Source: Candidatus Rickettsiella isopodorum (GTDB lineage Bacteria; Pseudomonadota; Gammaproteobacteria; Diplorickettsiales; Diplorickettsiaceae). Taken from it: a stretch of 64,000 nucleotides of DNA. A model generated the notes under the pieces. It was not told where the DNA came from. It ran no database searches and worked only from the letters and a program-made list of their open reading frames with translations. The stretch spans positions 1 to 64,000 of the forward strand of contig NZ_LUKY01000029.1 in assembly GCF_001881495.1 (NCBI RefSeq), read 5' to 3'. Within the stretch, counting starts at the first letter, position 1, and each line of letters opens with the position of its first letter. Of this stretch, positions 1-9,254 are shown piece by piece. The translations under genes and the position numbers were made by a program.

Positions 1-35
1 AATTATTTTTACAACCTAAATTTAAATAAAACATT

Positions 36-60
36 AAGCCCGCGAAAGCGGGCTTTTTTA
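36..60 (+). terminator. Rho-independent terminator of an upstream gene
   Basis: An 8-bp perfect stem (AAGCCCGC / GCGGGCTT) closes a GAAA tetraloop and runs into six T residues. This is the classic intrinsic terminator form. It lies 92 bases before the first gene and probably ends a transcript entering from the left of the window. Confidence 0.9.
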
Positions 61-151
61 TTAGGTAAGTAAAATTTTGTAATGCTATAGATCTTTTTAC
101 AATCGATTTATTTTATGATCTATAGTAATTAGAACTTTCCTGAGGATAATT

Positions 152-880
152 ATGTTTGAATTATTTTTTTCTGCTGAAGCTTGGATTAGTTTACTTACCT
201 TAACCGCATTAGAAATTATTTTGGGAATTGATAACCTAGTTTTCATTTCTATAGTAACCAATAGACTTCCTAAAACTCAGCAACATTCAGCACGCCAATT
301 TGGTTTATTACTCGCTTGTTTGACGCGCTTGCTTTTACTGGCAACCTTAGCTTGGATAACTAAGTTCACACAACCTCTTTTTACCTTAGTGGGTCATGTT
401 TTTTCAGGAAGAGATTTGATACTCATCGTAGGAGGATTATTTTTACTTGCAAAAGGGACCAGTGAACTTCATTTTAATGTAACTATTACCGCAGAAAATA
501 AAAGTAGTCTGCATCGATACTCACGATTTTCAATGGTTATCATTCAGATTATGTTACTAGATATTATTTTTTCATTAGATAGTGTGATCACCGCAGTAGG
601 AATGGCTCAGGAATTTATCATTATGGCCTTAGCTATTATCATCGCAATCGTACTGATGATTTGGGCCAGTGGACCCATCAGTCATTTTATTAGTACCTAC
701 CCGAACTTAAAGATTCTCGGTTTAAGTTTTTTATTGTTAATTGGCTTAGTCTTAGTAGCGGATGGCTTTGGTTTACATGTGCCTAGAGCCTATCTCTATT
801 TTGCTATTGCTTTCTCAGTATTTGTAGAATGGTTAAATATTCTGGCTAGTCGATGGCGACAGAAAAAAAATTCGAATTAG
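152..880 (+). CDS. TerC-family integral membrane protein (YgdQ-like)
   Basis: A 242-residue polytopic inner-membrane protein of the TerC family, closest in my recollection to E. coli YgdQ. Two acidic membrane motifs typical of the family are present: E21-x5-D27-N28 (EIILGIDN) and D137/D143 (LLDIIFSLDS). About seven hydrophobic segments cover the whole length, and the family usually runs 230-250 residues, so it looks intact. TerC relatives are implicated in metal-ion (Mn) export and tellurite resistance; the substrate here is not known. The ATG start has a purine-rich GAGGAT stretch 9 bases upstream. It is a single gene between a terminator and the porin gene; no operon partner is evident. Confidence 0.88.
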   Translation: MFELFFSAEAWISLLTLTALEIILGIDNLVFISIVTNRLPKTQQHSARQFGLLLACLTRLLLLATLAWITKFTQPLFTLVGHVFSGRDLILIVGGLFLLAKGTSELHFNVTITAENKSSLHRYSRFSMVIIQIMLLDIIFSLDSVITAVGMAQEFIIMALAIIIAIVLMIWASGPISHFISTYPNLKILGLSFLLLIGLVLVADGFGLHVPRAYLYFAIAFSVFVEWLNILASRWRQKKNSN

Positions 881-1018
881 AGGCTTTTTTTAAAAATCTA
901 GGGGTATTCACCCCCAGGTGAAGGCTTAGAGAGCCCATAAAGAAAAATATGCTTGCATTATCGACTCTTTTTTGATAAATAGAGGGCTAGCTTATTTCCA
1001 ATAATAAGGTGTTCCCTC

Positions 1019-2536
1019 ATGCTAAGTAATAAGTATAAATTAACAGTGATAATGGCTGGCTTTTTTTGGTTAAGCTTACTCGGCAACGTTGCTTTAGCGG
1101 ATGAGACTTCACCATCAAATGATGATGAAATCAGAAGACTGGCACAAAAAACTCAAATTTTAGAGTCCGAATTGCAACGCGTGCAAAATCAAGTGGCTAC
1201 TTTACGTAGGCAATCAAACCCAGATCATCTTTCTCCTACAGAAATTGCTAATCATCAAAGTTTAGTTACTTCTCTGCACCCTTTTTTTATTATTGGCACG
1301 CCTGTCGTTAGCTCACCGTATATTGGGATAAACTCCGAATTTAATGCTTCTGACTTAATCGTTAATCAGCCTTATGTGAACGAGGATCTCTATTTACTAC
1401 AGCAGCGAAAACGGATTTACAATTATTTAATAGAAAATGGGCATTCTTTTCCAGCGACACCGGTTGTTAATCTGAGTGGAAAAGTAGAGTCCCAGATCTA
1501 CCATACTAGCCATTTTGGTACTTTTCAAAATAACTCAGCGACAGATATTAATTTGACGGGTATTGAGTTAGATACTGAAATTTTAGTGAATCAGTGGGTA
1601 ACAGGTCTTATCGCGTTTGTTTATGATAATACTCCTCCTGATATGTCGCCAAGACGCATTGATAATTCGCATGTTTTTTTAGAGCGGGGGTTTTTAACCA
1701 TAGGAAATTTAGCTAAGTTTCCTCTGTATGCGACCATGGGTCAATTTTACGTGCCATTTGGTCAGTACTCATCTTCAATGATTAGCGATCCATTTACTAA
1801 AATCTTAGGCAGGACCAAAGCGAGGGCCTTGGAGTTAGCTTTTTCAAAACAATTTAATGATGAAAATAATTTAAATTTATCGACTTTTGTTTTTAGAGGA
1901 CCAAGCCGAACCAGTATAGACAATAATGGTCTACGGAATTATGGAGCTAATGCGGAGTATATTTTTACTAAACCTAAATGGAATATTGATATAGCAGGAA
2001 GCTATATTCGTAGTATCGCGGATTCCATTGGAATGCAGCATAATGATAACGATGGAACTAATAATTTTGAAGGATTTGCTACTAACAATAATACTGAAAT
2101 TCTTAATCCTGTGTCGGGTTTAGATGCTCGCGGAACGTTGAGCATCGAAGCATTTAGTGTTACGGGTGAATATGTTACGGCTAGCCGTTCATTTTCACAA
2201 ACAGTATTATCATTTAACGGGCAGGGTGCTAAGCCTTCAGCTTTTCATGTAGAGGCAGAGTATAAATTTAATGTGTTAGAAAAACCTAGTGCAGTTATTA
2301 TTGGATATGACCAATCCAAAGATGCTTTAGGTTTACTCATTCCTAAGAAGCGCTATATAGCAACCGTTAGTACATCCATTTGGAAATATACCATCGAAAG
2401 TTTAGAGTTTCGCCACGATATTGACTATAGTGCAACAGATGTTGCTCAAGGCCAATCGGGTTTAGGGTTTAATCCTATTAATGGAACAGGAAAAAGTGGT
2501 AATACAATTACTTTACAAGTTGGCTTATATTTCTAA
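1019..2536 (+). CDS. LbtU/DUF3573-like outer-membrane beta-barrel protein
   Basis: A 505-residue exported protein. Residues 1-27 form a signal peptide (basic start, hydrophobic core, ALA cleavage-like end). Residues about 36-65 form a short coiled coil (QKTQILESELQRVQNQVATL), a common periplasmic oligomerisation element before Gram-negative barrels. The rest shows alternating beta-strand patterning and ends in Phe (VGLYF), the usual C-terminal BAM recognition signal. Overall it resembles the LbtU siderophore-porin family of Legionella and the DUF3573 proteins of Francisella/Coxiella, so iron-chelate uptake is possible but unproven. It may instead be a general porin. A repeat copy begins one base after its stop codon. 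Confidence 0.62.
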   Translation: MLSNKYKLTVIMAGFFWLSLLGNVALADETSPSNDDEIRRLAQKTQILESELQRVQNQVATLRRQSNPDHLSPTEIANHQSLVTSLHPFFIIGTPVVSSPYIGINSEFNASDLIVNQPYVNEDLYLLQQRKRIYNYLIENGHSFPATPVVNLSGKVESQIYHTSHFGTFQNNSATDINLTGIELDTEILVNQWVTGLIAFVYDNTPPDMSPRRIDNSHVFLERGFLTIGNLAKFPLYATMGQFYVPFGQYSSSMISDPFTKILGRTKARALELAFSKQFNDENNLNLSTFVFRGPSRTSIDNNGLRNYGANAEYIFTKPKWNIDIAGSYIRSIADSIGMQHNDNDGTNNFEGFATNNNTEILNPVSGLDARGTLSIEAFSVTGEYVTASRSFSQTVLSFNGQGAKPSAFHVEAEYKFNVLEKPSAVIIGYDQSKDALGLLIPKKRYIATVSTSIWKYTIESLEFRHDIDYSATDVAQGQSGLGFNPINGTGKSGNTITLQVGLYF

Positions 2537-2593
2537 AGATATACGCTTCGCACTTTAATTTTTGATTGTTGCTGCTCAACTCGTAATCCTCAT
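2537..2593 (-). repeat. Dispersed repeat, copy A (about 57 bp)
   Basis: Read on the minus strand, this sequence starts ATGAGGATTACGAGTTGA and ends AAGTGCGAAGCGTATATCT. It matches the segment at 57413-57470 over nearly its whole length, with only a few substitutions and a small gap. It begins directly after the porin stop codon. Its function is unknown. Confidence 0.75.
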
Positions 2594-2724
2594 GTAGGTT
2601 AATACAGTCTGGTTGCTTCGTTTTCACGCCGCTTTGCCAAAAAATCCAATTGCTGTGAGTATAAATTTAAGAAAATTTATATAGAGGACCATACTTTGAT
2701 GCCCCTTTTTGTTATTCTAAGCCG

Positions 2725-3945
2725 ATGAACAAGCGTATTTTGTTGGGTATTACAGGTAGTATTGCTGCTTATAAAACACCTGAACTTATTAGAAAATTAA
2801 AAGAACAACATTATGAAATTAGAGTTGTTTTAACTTCCTGTGGCAAAGCTTTTGTAACTCCTTTGACATTACAAGCAGTTTCACAGCATAAAATATATGA
2901 TGAACTTATAGATATTGAAGCTGAAGCGGCAATGAGTCATATTGAGCTTGCACGATGGCCTGATTGCATTTTGATAGCCCCGGCTACAGCCCATCTGATT
3001 GCTAAATTAGCGCATGGTTTTGCGGATGACTTATTGAGTACCTTATGTTTAGCTGCCAACGCGCGTTTAATTATTGTGCCTGCCATGAATCAAGCGATGT
3101 GGTCAAATCAGGCAACCCAAGATAATATAAATAAACTCAAAGAAAGAGATTGCTTGTTTTTAGGGCCTGGGGAAGGAAGTCAAGCTTGTGGTGAGTTTGG
3201 TTTTGGTCGCATGCTAGAGCCGCTAGAGATAGTGGAAGCACTATCAAAAGTATTTATTAAACCTTATTTACAAGAACAGAGAATTTTAATTACCGCAGGT
3301 CCCACTCAGGAAGGTATCGATCCCGTGCGCTACTTATCAAATCGTAGTTCGGGTAAAATGGGATTTGCTTTAGCGCAGGCGGCTATTGAGGCAGGTGCTG
3401 AAGTGACACTCATTAGTGGACCGGTTGCTTTAATTCCCCCCCCCAAATTGAAGTTTATATCGGTGAAGACAGCTACTGAAATGCTAGTAGCTGTTCAGAA
3501 GGAAATTAGTCATCAGACAATTTTTATAAGTACTGCTGCGGTGGCAGATTATCAAATAGTAAATCCAGCATTACAAAAAATTAAAAAATCCAATGCGTTA
3601 CTCACTTTGCAATTAAAACCCACAATTGATATTTTAGCCTCCGTTAGTCAAATGAATTTACAACCTAAACCTTTACTGGTTGGATTTGCTGCTGAAACTG
3701 AATATATCTTAAAATTTGCCGAAGAGAAGCGAAGAAATAAAAACATAGACTTAATGGTAGTTAACGATGTAAGTCAATCGGATATTGGTTTTGATAGTGA
3801 TAAAAATGAAGTAACGGTATTGTCTTCAGATGTGCCTATACATCTTGCATGTGCAACTAAGCAATCAATAGCCCAACAATTATTACATATTGTGGCGAAT
3901 CGTATACTTAGCATGTCAAAAAAAAATGCTAAAACGCCTCTTTAG
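2725..3945 (+). CDS. coaBC: Bifunctional phosphopantothenoylcysteine decarboxylase / phosphopantothenate-cysteine ligase
   Basis: A 406-residue cytoplasmic flavoprotein catalysing two steps of coenzyme A synthesis: CTP-dependent joining of 4'-phosphopantothenate to cysteine, then decarboxylation to 4'-phosphopantetheine. The N-terminal CoaC half has the FMN-binding GSIAAYK start, catalytic His72 (SHIELARW), the PAMNQAMW motif with Asn122, and Cys155 in the flexible lid (ACGEFGFGRM). The CoaB half starts near residue 186 (LITAGPTQEGIDPVR) and contains the KIKK loop. Length is normal. It lies just before panB-panC, so three steps of the vitamin B5/CoA pathway cluster here. A run of nine C (3436-3444) encodes three consecutive Pro codons inside CoaB. 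Confidence 0.97.
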   Translation: MNKRILLGITGSIAAYKTPELIRKLKEQHYEIRVVLTSCGKAFVTPLTLQAVSQHKIYDELIDIEAEAAMSHIELARWPDCILIAPATAHLIAKLAHGFADDLLSTLCLAANARLIIVPAMNQAMWSNQATQDNINKLKERDCLFLGPGEGSQACGEFGFGRMLEPLEIVEALSKVFIKPYLQEQRILITAGPTQEGIDPVRYLSNRSSGKMGFALAQAAIEAGAEVTLISGPVALIPPPKLKFISVKTATEMLVAVQKEISHQTIFISTAAVADYQIVNPALQKIKKSNALLTLQLKPTIDILASVSQMNLQPKPLLVGFAAETEYILKFAEEKRRNKNIDLMVVNDVSQSDIGFDSDKNEVTVLSSDVPIHLACATKQSIAQQLLHIVANRILSMSKKNAKTPL

Positions 3946-4033
3946 AGCGAATGAAATAGGGATAAATAGTCAGATCGCTTGATAATGGGACATTTGCTCT
4001 TTAAACTAAGCATGCTCCTAGCCTTTGTGGCAG

Positions 4034-4081
4034 AGACAAAAATTTAAGTGCGAAGAAAGTATACCGATGAGGACTTGATCA
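4034..4081 (+). repeat. Dispersed repeat, partial rearranged copy B
   Basis: Bases 4034-4055 (AGACAAAAATTTAAGTGCGAAG, quoted here only as the shared core AAGTGCGAAG with its A/T flank) match the core of the 57413-57470 repeat at all but one position. A second block, ATGAGGACTTGATCA (4067-4081), resembles the opening of that repeat with an internal deletion. The two parts are in permuted order. It lies in the coaBC-panB gap. Read the quoted core as two adjoining pieces: AGACAAAAATT and TAAGTGCGAAG. Confidence 0.5.
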
Positions 4082-4136
4082 TGCGACAGGTACCTAGTGT
4101 TCTTTGCTATTACCATTCTTTACGGGTAAATAGCGT

Positions 4137-4928
4137 ATGAACGTTTTAAAGTTTTCTGAAAAAAAAATAACTAAAGAAAAAATCGTAATCTTAACTTGTT
4201 ATGATTACAGTACCGCAAAAATTCTTAATGAATCTTCTTTAGATGCCTTATTGATTGGCGATAGTCTTGCCATGACTATGCATGGCTTTAAAGATACGGT
4301 TATGGCTACATTGCTTATGATGGAGCTTCATACTGCGGCGGTGTCTCGAGGTGCCCCTTCTAAATTTATTATTAGTGATCTCCCTTTTTTAAGTTATCGT
4401 CAATCTGTTAGTCGTAGTGTTATTGCTGCGCAAAAGCTTATGCAAGCAGGTGCACAGGCTATTAAGTTAGAAGGTGCCGCAGGCAATCTTTCCTTGATAG
4501 CCCATTTAGTCGAGTCAGGTATTCCAGTTATGGGTCATATAGGTTTAACTCCGCAATTCATCCATAGCTTAGGTGGATATAAAGTCCAGGGGAAAACTCC
4601 TGCTCAAGCAGAGCGACTTAAACAAGACGCCTTAGCTCTAGAGCAAGCAGGTTGTTTTGCTATAGTCCTAGAATGTGTTCCATCACTGCTTGCAAAAGAA
4701 ATAACGGCTTCTTTAAAAATTGCAACAATTGGTATAGGAGCGGGTGTTGATACCGACGGACAGGTTTTAGTCATACAGGATTTATTAGGGCTCAATCTAG
4801 ATTTTAAACCAAAATTTGTTAATCACTTTCTTGATGGTAGTCAATTGTTTTTAAAAGCCGTTAATCAATATAGTCATTCTGTTAAATATAAAGAATTTCC
4901 TCGCTATGAACATAGTTACCCAACTTGA
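4137..4928 (+). CDS. panB: 3-methyl-2-oxobutanoate hydroxymethyltransferase
   Basis: A 263-residue cytoplasmic enzyme making ketopantoate from alpha-ketoisovalerate and methylene-tetrahydrofolate, the first committed pantothenate step. Family signatures are visible: LTCYDYSTAKI at the N-terminus, IGDSLAM (metal-binding Asp), the AGAQAIKLEG strand with the catalytic-site Lys/Glu region, GHIGLTPQ, and IGIGAG near the C-terminus. The length is typical of the family. The end overlaps panC by 23 bases, implying translational coupling. No ketopantoate reductase (panE) lies next to it; the DUF2520 gene at 22981 may fill that step. Confidence 0.96.
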   Translation: MNVLKFSEKKITKEKIVILTCYDYSTAKILNESSLDALLIGDSLAMTMHGFKDTVMATLLMMELHTAAVSRGAPSKFIISDLPFLSYRQSVSRSVIAAQKLMQAGAQAIKLEGAAGNLSLIAHLVESGIPVMGHIGLTPQFIHSLGGYKVQGKTPAQAERLKQDALALEQAGCFAIVLECVPSLLAKEITASLKIATIGIGAGVDTDGQVLVIQDLLGLNLDFKPKFVNHFLDGSQLFLKAVNQYSHSVKYKEFPRYEHSYPT

Positions 4929-5670
4929 TGATTGGCAAGTCATCAGAAAAAAAAATAATAATAAAAACATAGGTTTTGTGCATACGATGGGTCATTTGCA
5001 TGCGGGACATTTAAGTCTTTGTGCTCGTTCGCAAGCAGAGAATGATTTGACTGTGCTAGCCATTTTTGTAAATGCGACACAATTCAATCAGATAGAGGAT
5101 TTTAATCATTATCCTCGCACGCTTGAAGAGGATAAAGCTTTGTTACGGAAACAAAAAGTTGATTATTTATTATTGCTAGATGCTGCCATTATTTATGGTG
5201 ATAATTATCAAATTCAGATTCATGATATAAGTGATTTGAGTAAAGAATTAGAAGCAAAGTTTCGTCCAGGACATTTTACGGGGATGTTGACCGTGGTATT
5301 AAAGTACTTGAATATTGTAAAGCCTACACGCTCCTATTATGGCGAAAAAGACTTCCAACAATTATTACTTATCAAAAAAATGGCGCAAGCACTTTTTTTA
5401 GAAACAGAAATCATTGGTTGCCCAACGATTCGTGCCGCAGATGGTTTGGCTTTAAGCTCTAGGAATACTCGTTTGAACTTAGAACAACGCGCTAAGGCGG
5501 GTCATTTCCCTACTATTTTACAGAGAGCCTCAAGCTCTGAAGAAGCTATGCAGCAATTAAAAACTTTAGGGTTTAGGGTTGATTACGTTACGGATCATTG
5601 GGGAAAACGTTTAGCCGCTGTTTACGTGGGAGAGGTAAGATTAATCGATGCTTTGCCTATTTCTGCGTAA
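4906..5670 (+). CDS. panC: Pantothenate synthetase (pantoate-beta-alanine ligase)
   Basis: A 254-residue cytoplasmic ATP-dependent ligase joining pantoate and beta-alanine. It shows the nucleotidyltransferase signature as GFVHTMGHLHAGHLSL (HxGH), the VNATQF pocket, GEKDFQQ, and ADGLALSSRN, the usual second ATP-binding motif (here ending LSSRN). At 254 residues it is shorter than the common 280, as I recall for Coxiella/Francisella enzymes, so this is probably not a truncation. The ATG lies inside the end of panB, giving a 23-base overlap and a panBC operon. A run of nine A follows soon after the start, a possible slippage site. Confidence 0.94.
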   Translation: MNIVTQLDDWQVIRKKNNNKNIGFVHTMGHLHAGHLSLCARSQAENDLTVLAIFVNATQFNQIEDFNHYPRTLEEDKALLRKQKVDYLLLLDAAIIYGDNYQIQIHDISDLSKELEAKFRPGHFTGMLTVVLKYLNIVKPTRSYYGEKDFQQLLLIKKMAQALFLETEIIGCPTIRAADGLALSSRNTRLNLEQRAKAGHFPTILQRASSSEEAMQQLKTLGFRVDYVTDHWGKRLAAVYVGEVRLIDALPISA

Positions 5671-5686
5671 ATAGATTCATCAGATT

Positions 5687-7804
5687 TTATAAAGAAAGAT
5701 GACGTGTAATTTTTATTGTATATTGAATCGTACGCAAAAAACGAATGACTTTTGCTAAGTGCTTGCGATTTAGAACGGATAAAGTAAAGTGAATAATACT
5801 ATGTTTTCTATCACGACTTTCAACTTTAATATTTTCAATATTTGCATCTGCTTTAGCAATATTATGTGTTAATAATGCTAACACACCATGTTGATCGATA
5901 GTTTCAATATAAATATCTGTTTTAAAAAAACCATTGGTTTGTTTTTCCCATTGTATCGAAATGGCCCGTTCAGGATTTTTTTTAATAAGTCGTGCGGCGT
6001 ACTTACAACGTTGTAAATGCACAGTAAGACCATGTCCAGCATTGAGTAAACCTATAATTTCATCGCCTGGAATAGGTCGGCAACATTCGGCAAATTTGAT
6101 TAAGCTATTATCTGCATTTTTAAGAAACAAGGGTAAGGAGTTAATTTGATTTTTAAAACTAGATTTCAAACTACATAAGGAATAAGCGACTAAAGCAGGA
6201 TGTATATAACCGAGCCCAATGGCTTCGAGTAGATCTTCTAATGATTGGGATTGAAATTTTTGCAATGCCTTATTTAGATTTTTAGGGTTGATATGTGTAC
6301 TGTCTTGCCCTAAAGGCGTTAGATGGTTATCCAGCAGGCGTTGGCCTAATTGAACCGCTTCATTATGCTGCTTATTTTTGAAAAATTGTCTAATATGGCT
6401 GCGCGCACGTCCAGTTGCTACAAACTCTAACCAGCGTGAATCAGGAAAAGTTTTCGAATCAGTAATGATTTCTACCGTTTGACCACTTTGCAAGTGCGTA
6501 CTGAGCGGAACTAAATGTTTATCTATTCTGGCTGCAATGCAGTGGTTCCCGATATCAGAATGAATGGCATAAGCAAAATCGATAAGAGTGGCTTTATGGG
6601 GAAGCTCAATGATGTCGCCTTTAGGTGTAAAAATATAAATATCTGTGGGGAAAAGATCAATCTTCACTGTCTCCATAAATTCGAGTGAACTAGGAGTTGT
6701 TTGTTGGATATCCAGTAAGCGTTTAAGCCACTCTCGTGCTCTTAAATGTGGGCGTAACTCGTTAACCTTCGTTTTTTCTTCTAACCAGTAACTGACAATA
6801 CCATGATCAGCGCCATTATCCATCGTAGTTGTACGGATTTGTATGTGGATTGAAGTGGCTTCAGGGGCGAATAAAGTCGTATGTAATGCTTGGTAACCAT
6901 TCGCTTTGGGTAGAGCGATATAGTCATGGAAATGATCAGGTAGAGGCTTATAAAGATTATGTACAGCACCTAGTACGCGATAACAACTATCTATCTTATC
7001 TACAATAATACAAAAAATGGGGATATCAATGATTTCATTGAAAGATAAGTGATTCTCGCACATTTTTTTGTAAATTTGGTAGAGGTGCTTTTTTTTATGC
7101 CAAATGGCATGGAAAGGTAAATGATGTTTATCCAAGCACTCTTTTAAAGCAGATTCTATTTTATGGATACTGGCTTTATGTTTGCGTCGATTTTTTTGTA
7201 CAGTTTCTTGTAATATACGATATCGCCAGGGATAAAGATTTAAAAAACAGAGATCTTCTAACTCTATGCGCACCAGATGCATACCTAATCGCTGCGCAAT
7301 AGGTGCATATATATCCAGGGTTTCTTTAGCAATACGGTGCCGTTTCTCTACAGAAACGGCAGATAAGGTACGCATGTTATGTAAACGATCGGCTAGTTTT
7401 ATGATGATGATGCGGATATCTTTTGCCATAGCCAGCAGCATTTTGCGAAAATTTTCTGCTTGAGCTTCAGCGCGGCTTTGAAATTGAATTTGTGTCAGTT
7501 TACTCATCCCATCGACAAGTTCTGCTATTTCACTGCCAAATGTCGCAGTTAACACCGTTTTTTCAATGGGAGTGTCTTCAATAACATCATGTAAAATGGC
7601 GACGATTAGCGTTTGAACATCCATGCGCATTTGAGCAAGAATTTTAGCGACGGCTATAGGATGGCTAATATAAGGATCCCCACTATGGCGTTTTTGACCA
7701 GAATGGGCCCTAGCAGCAAATTGATAGGCGTTATAAACCTGCTTTATTTGCTCAGGAGATAAATAGATTTGTAGTTCTTGTTTGAGGTCACTAAACATGT
7801 GCAT
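5687..7804 (-). CDS. spoT: SpoT-type RelA/SpoT protein with intact HD hydrolase and degenerate synthetase
   Basis: A 705-residue cytoplasmic stringent-response protein. Domains in order: HD hydrolase (about 20-200), synthetase-like (about 225-345), TGS (about 385-445), helical region, and C-terminal ACT (about 630-705). The hydrolase is intact: RHSGDPYISHP, H72-D73 in HDVIEDT, and KLADRLHNMRTL. In the synthetase region, alignment to E. coli SpoT by eye shows signature residues lost. The catalytic Glu of EVQIRT is His320 (HIQIRT), the Arg of the AFRVI strand is Cys265, and the Arg before KHLYSIY is Lys. It is therefore probably a (p)ppGpp hydrolase only. It lies 18 bases after rpoZ, the usual rpoZ-spoT order. 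Confidence 0.93.
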   Translation of the reverse strand: MHMFSDLKQELQIYLSPEQIKQVYNAYQFAARAHSGQKRHSGDPYISHPIAVAKILAQMRMDVQTLIVAILHDVIEDTPIEKTVLTATFGSEIAELVDGMSKLTQIQFQSRAEAQAENFRKMLLAMAKDIRIIIIKLADRLHNMRTLSAVSVEKRHRIAKETLDIYAPIAQRLGMHLVRIELEDLCFLNLYPWRYRILQETVQKNRRKHKASIHKIESALKECLDKHHLPFHAIWHKKKHLYQIYKKMCENHLSFNEIIDIPIFCIIVDKIDSCYRVLGAVHNLYKPLPDHFHDYIALPKANGYQALHTTLFAPEATSIHIQIRTTTMDNGADHGIVSYWLEEKTKVNELRPHLRAREWLKRLLDIQQTTPSSLEFMETVKIDLFPTDIYIFTPKGDIIELPHKATLIDFAYAIHSDIGNHCIAARIDKHLVPLSTHLQSGQTVEIITDSKTFPDSRWLEFVATGRARSHIRQFFKNKQHNEAVQLGQRLLDNHLTPLGQDSTHINPKNLNKALQKFQSQSLEDLLEAIGLGYIHPALVAYSLCSLKSSFKNQINSLPLFLKNADNSLIKFAECCRPIPGDEIIGLLNAGHGLTVHLQRCKYAARLIKKNPERAISIQWEKQTNGFFKTDIYIETIDQHGVLALLTHNIAKADANIENIKVESRDRKHSIIHFTLSVLNRKHLAKVIRFLRTIQYTIKITRHLSL

Positions 7805-7822
7805 GCAAGCGCCTCCGATTTT

Positions 7823-8062
7823 TTACAAGCCCGTAGATTGTGACCCACTTATGCCGCTTTCTTGCACTGATTTTTCTTCAGCTTCATTGAGTCTGCCACC
7901 CGCGATTTCTCTTAAGGCGATTACGGTAGGTTTATCGTTTTCGGGATCAACCATGGCCATGCCACCTTTAGCAATTTGCCGGGCTCGTTTTGAGGCTATA
8001 ATAACTAACTCGAAATGATTTTTAACCTTCTTTAAACAATCTTCAACTGTAACTCGTGCCAT
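7823..8062 (-). CDS. rpoZ: DNA-directed RNA polymerase omega subunit
   Basis: A 79-residue small acidic protein that helps assemble RNA polymerase by latching the beta-prime subunit. It begins [13 protein letters not shown] and contains the family core [18 protein letters not shown], then [15 protein letters not shown]. The length matches the family. It is directly upstream of spoT on the minus strand, the conserved arrangement in gammaproteobacteria; gmk, often found before it, is absent here. The upstream 160-base gap (8063-8222) is very A/T-rich and should hold the promoter, but no convincing -35/-10 pair stood out. Confidence 0.95.
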   Translation of the reverse strand: MARVTVEDCLKKVKNHFELVIIASKRARQIAKGGMAMVDPENDKPTVIALREIAGGRLNEAEEKSVQESGISGSQSTGL

Positions 8063-8222
8063 ATGAATTCTCTGTTTATTGAGCGAAATTGAACCTAATA
8101 CTATAACATTATTTAACTATATCTATACTATATTTCTGGTGAAAATATAGCTTTTCCGCTATTTTTTGGGCTTAAGTCTAAGCGATGTCTAACTAAATAC
8201 TTGCTTTTTAAGAGGATTGACT

Positions 8223-9239
8223 TTAGTTAGCTGCATTCATCAATGCGACAGTAACATCCAGCATTCTATTGGAAAACCCCCATTCATTGTCATACCACGC
8301 AAGTACCTTAACAAAGTCACCTATAGCGCGAGTTTGCGGTGCATCTACTGTAGAAGAAGCCGGATTATGATTGTAATCGATGGAAACTAGAGGCTCTTCA
8401 CTATAATTAAGCAGACCTTTCAGTGGACTAGTTTTAGAGGCCTTTTTTAAGATTTCATTCACCTCTTGAGCGGTTGTTTCGCGTTTAGCCTGAAAACTTA
8501 AATCAACTAAAGAAACGTTTATTGTAGGAACGCGTATTGCTAAACCATCGAGTTTTCCATCTAATTCAGGATACACCAAACCGAGTGCCGAAGCGGCGCC
8601 TGTTTTTGTAGGAATCATCGAATGAGTGGCTGAACGTGAACGATACATATCAGAGTGATAAGTGTCGATAAGTACTTGATCATTCGTATAAGCATGAATC
8701 GTGGTCATTAAACCATGGATTATACCTAGATTTTCATGTAAAACTTTGGCTAAGGGAGCTAGGCAATTGGTAGTACAGGAAGCATTAGAAATAATGGAAT
8801 AGCTACTTTTTAAGGTATGGTGATTAACACCATAAACAATAGTTGCATCCACTCCTTTCCCAGCGGGAGCGGAGATAATGACTTTTTTTGCACCTGCATT
8901 AATATGTTTTCTCGCTTTTTCTGGCGAAGTGAACAGGCCTGTACATTCGTGAACGACATCAATATCTAGTTTTTTCCAAGGTAAATTTTCTGGATCACGT
9001 TCCGAGAGGATCTTTATTCGCTGATCATTGATAACTAAATAATCTTTATCAACGGTTATGGTCCCTGAAAATTTTCCGTGAGTGGTATCATAACGTGTCA
9101 GATGAGCATTAATATCGATATTTCCTAAGTCATTTATAGCAACAATCGCTATATCATGCTGCTTAGGATTTTCAAAAAAAGCTCTTAAAATATTACGGCC
9201 AATGCGACCATAGCCATTGATAGCGATACGTGTTGTCAT
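8223..9239 (-). CDS. gap: Type I glyceraldehyde-3-phosphate dehydrogenase
   Basis: A 338-residue cytoplasmic enzyme of glycolysis and gluconeogenesis that converts glyceraldehyde-3-phosphate, NAD and phosphate to 1,3-bisphosphoglycerate. The N-terminal Rossmann motif is INGYGRIGR and the adenosine-ribose Asp37 lies in AINDLG. Catalytic Cys155 sits in [15 protein letters not shown] and His182 in TTIHAYT. Acidic Asp37 suggests NAD rather than NADP specificity. Full length. It is the second gene of a tkt-gap pair with 15 bases between them. A 9-bp inverted repeat (8189-8197 / 8222-8230) overlaps its stop codon but has no good T run. Confidence 0.97.
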   Translation of the reverse strand: MTTRIAINGYGRIGRNILRAFFENPKQHDIAIVAINDLGNIDINAHLTRYDTTHGKFSGTITVDKDYLVINDQRIKILSERDPENLPWKKLDIDVVHECTGLFTSPEKARKHINAGAKKVIISAPAGKGVDATIVYGVNHHTLKSSYSIISNASCTTNCLAPLAKVLHENLGIIHGLMTTIHAYTNDQVLIDTYHSDMYRSRSATHSMIPTKTGAASALGLVYPELDGKLDGLAIRVPTINVSLVDLSFQAKRETTAQEVNEILKKASKTSPLKGLLNYSEEPLVSIDYNHNPASSTVDAPQTRAIGDFVKVLAWYDNEWGFSNRMLDVTVALMNAAN

Positions 9240-9254
9240 AGTAATTCTCCTAGC

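Noticed and set aside
901-916. A GGGGT/ACCCC hairpin after the TerC-like gene as a terminator
   Set aside because: The stem is only 5 bp and is not followed by a T tract.
8189-8230. 9-bp inverted repeat CTAACTAAA/TTTAGTTAG as the gap terminator
   Set aside because: The loop is 24 bases, the stem is A/T-rich, and no T run follows on the minus strand.
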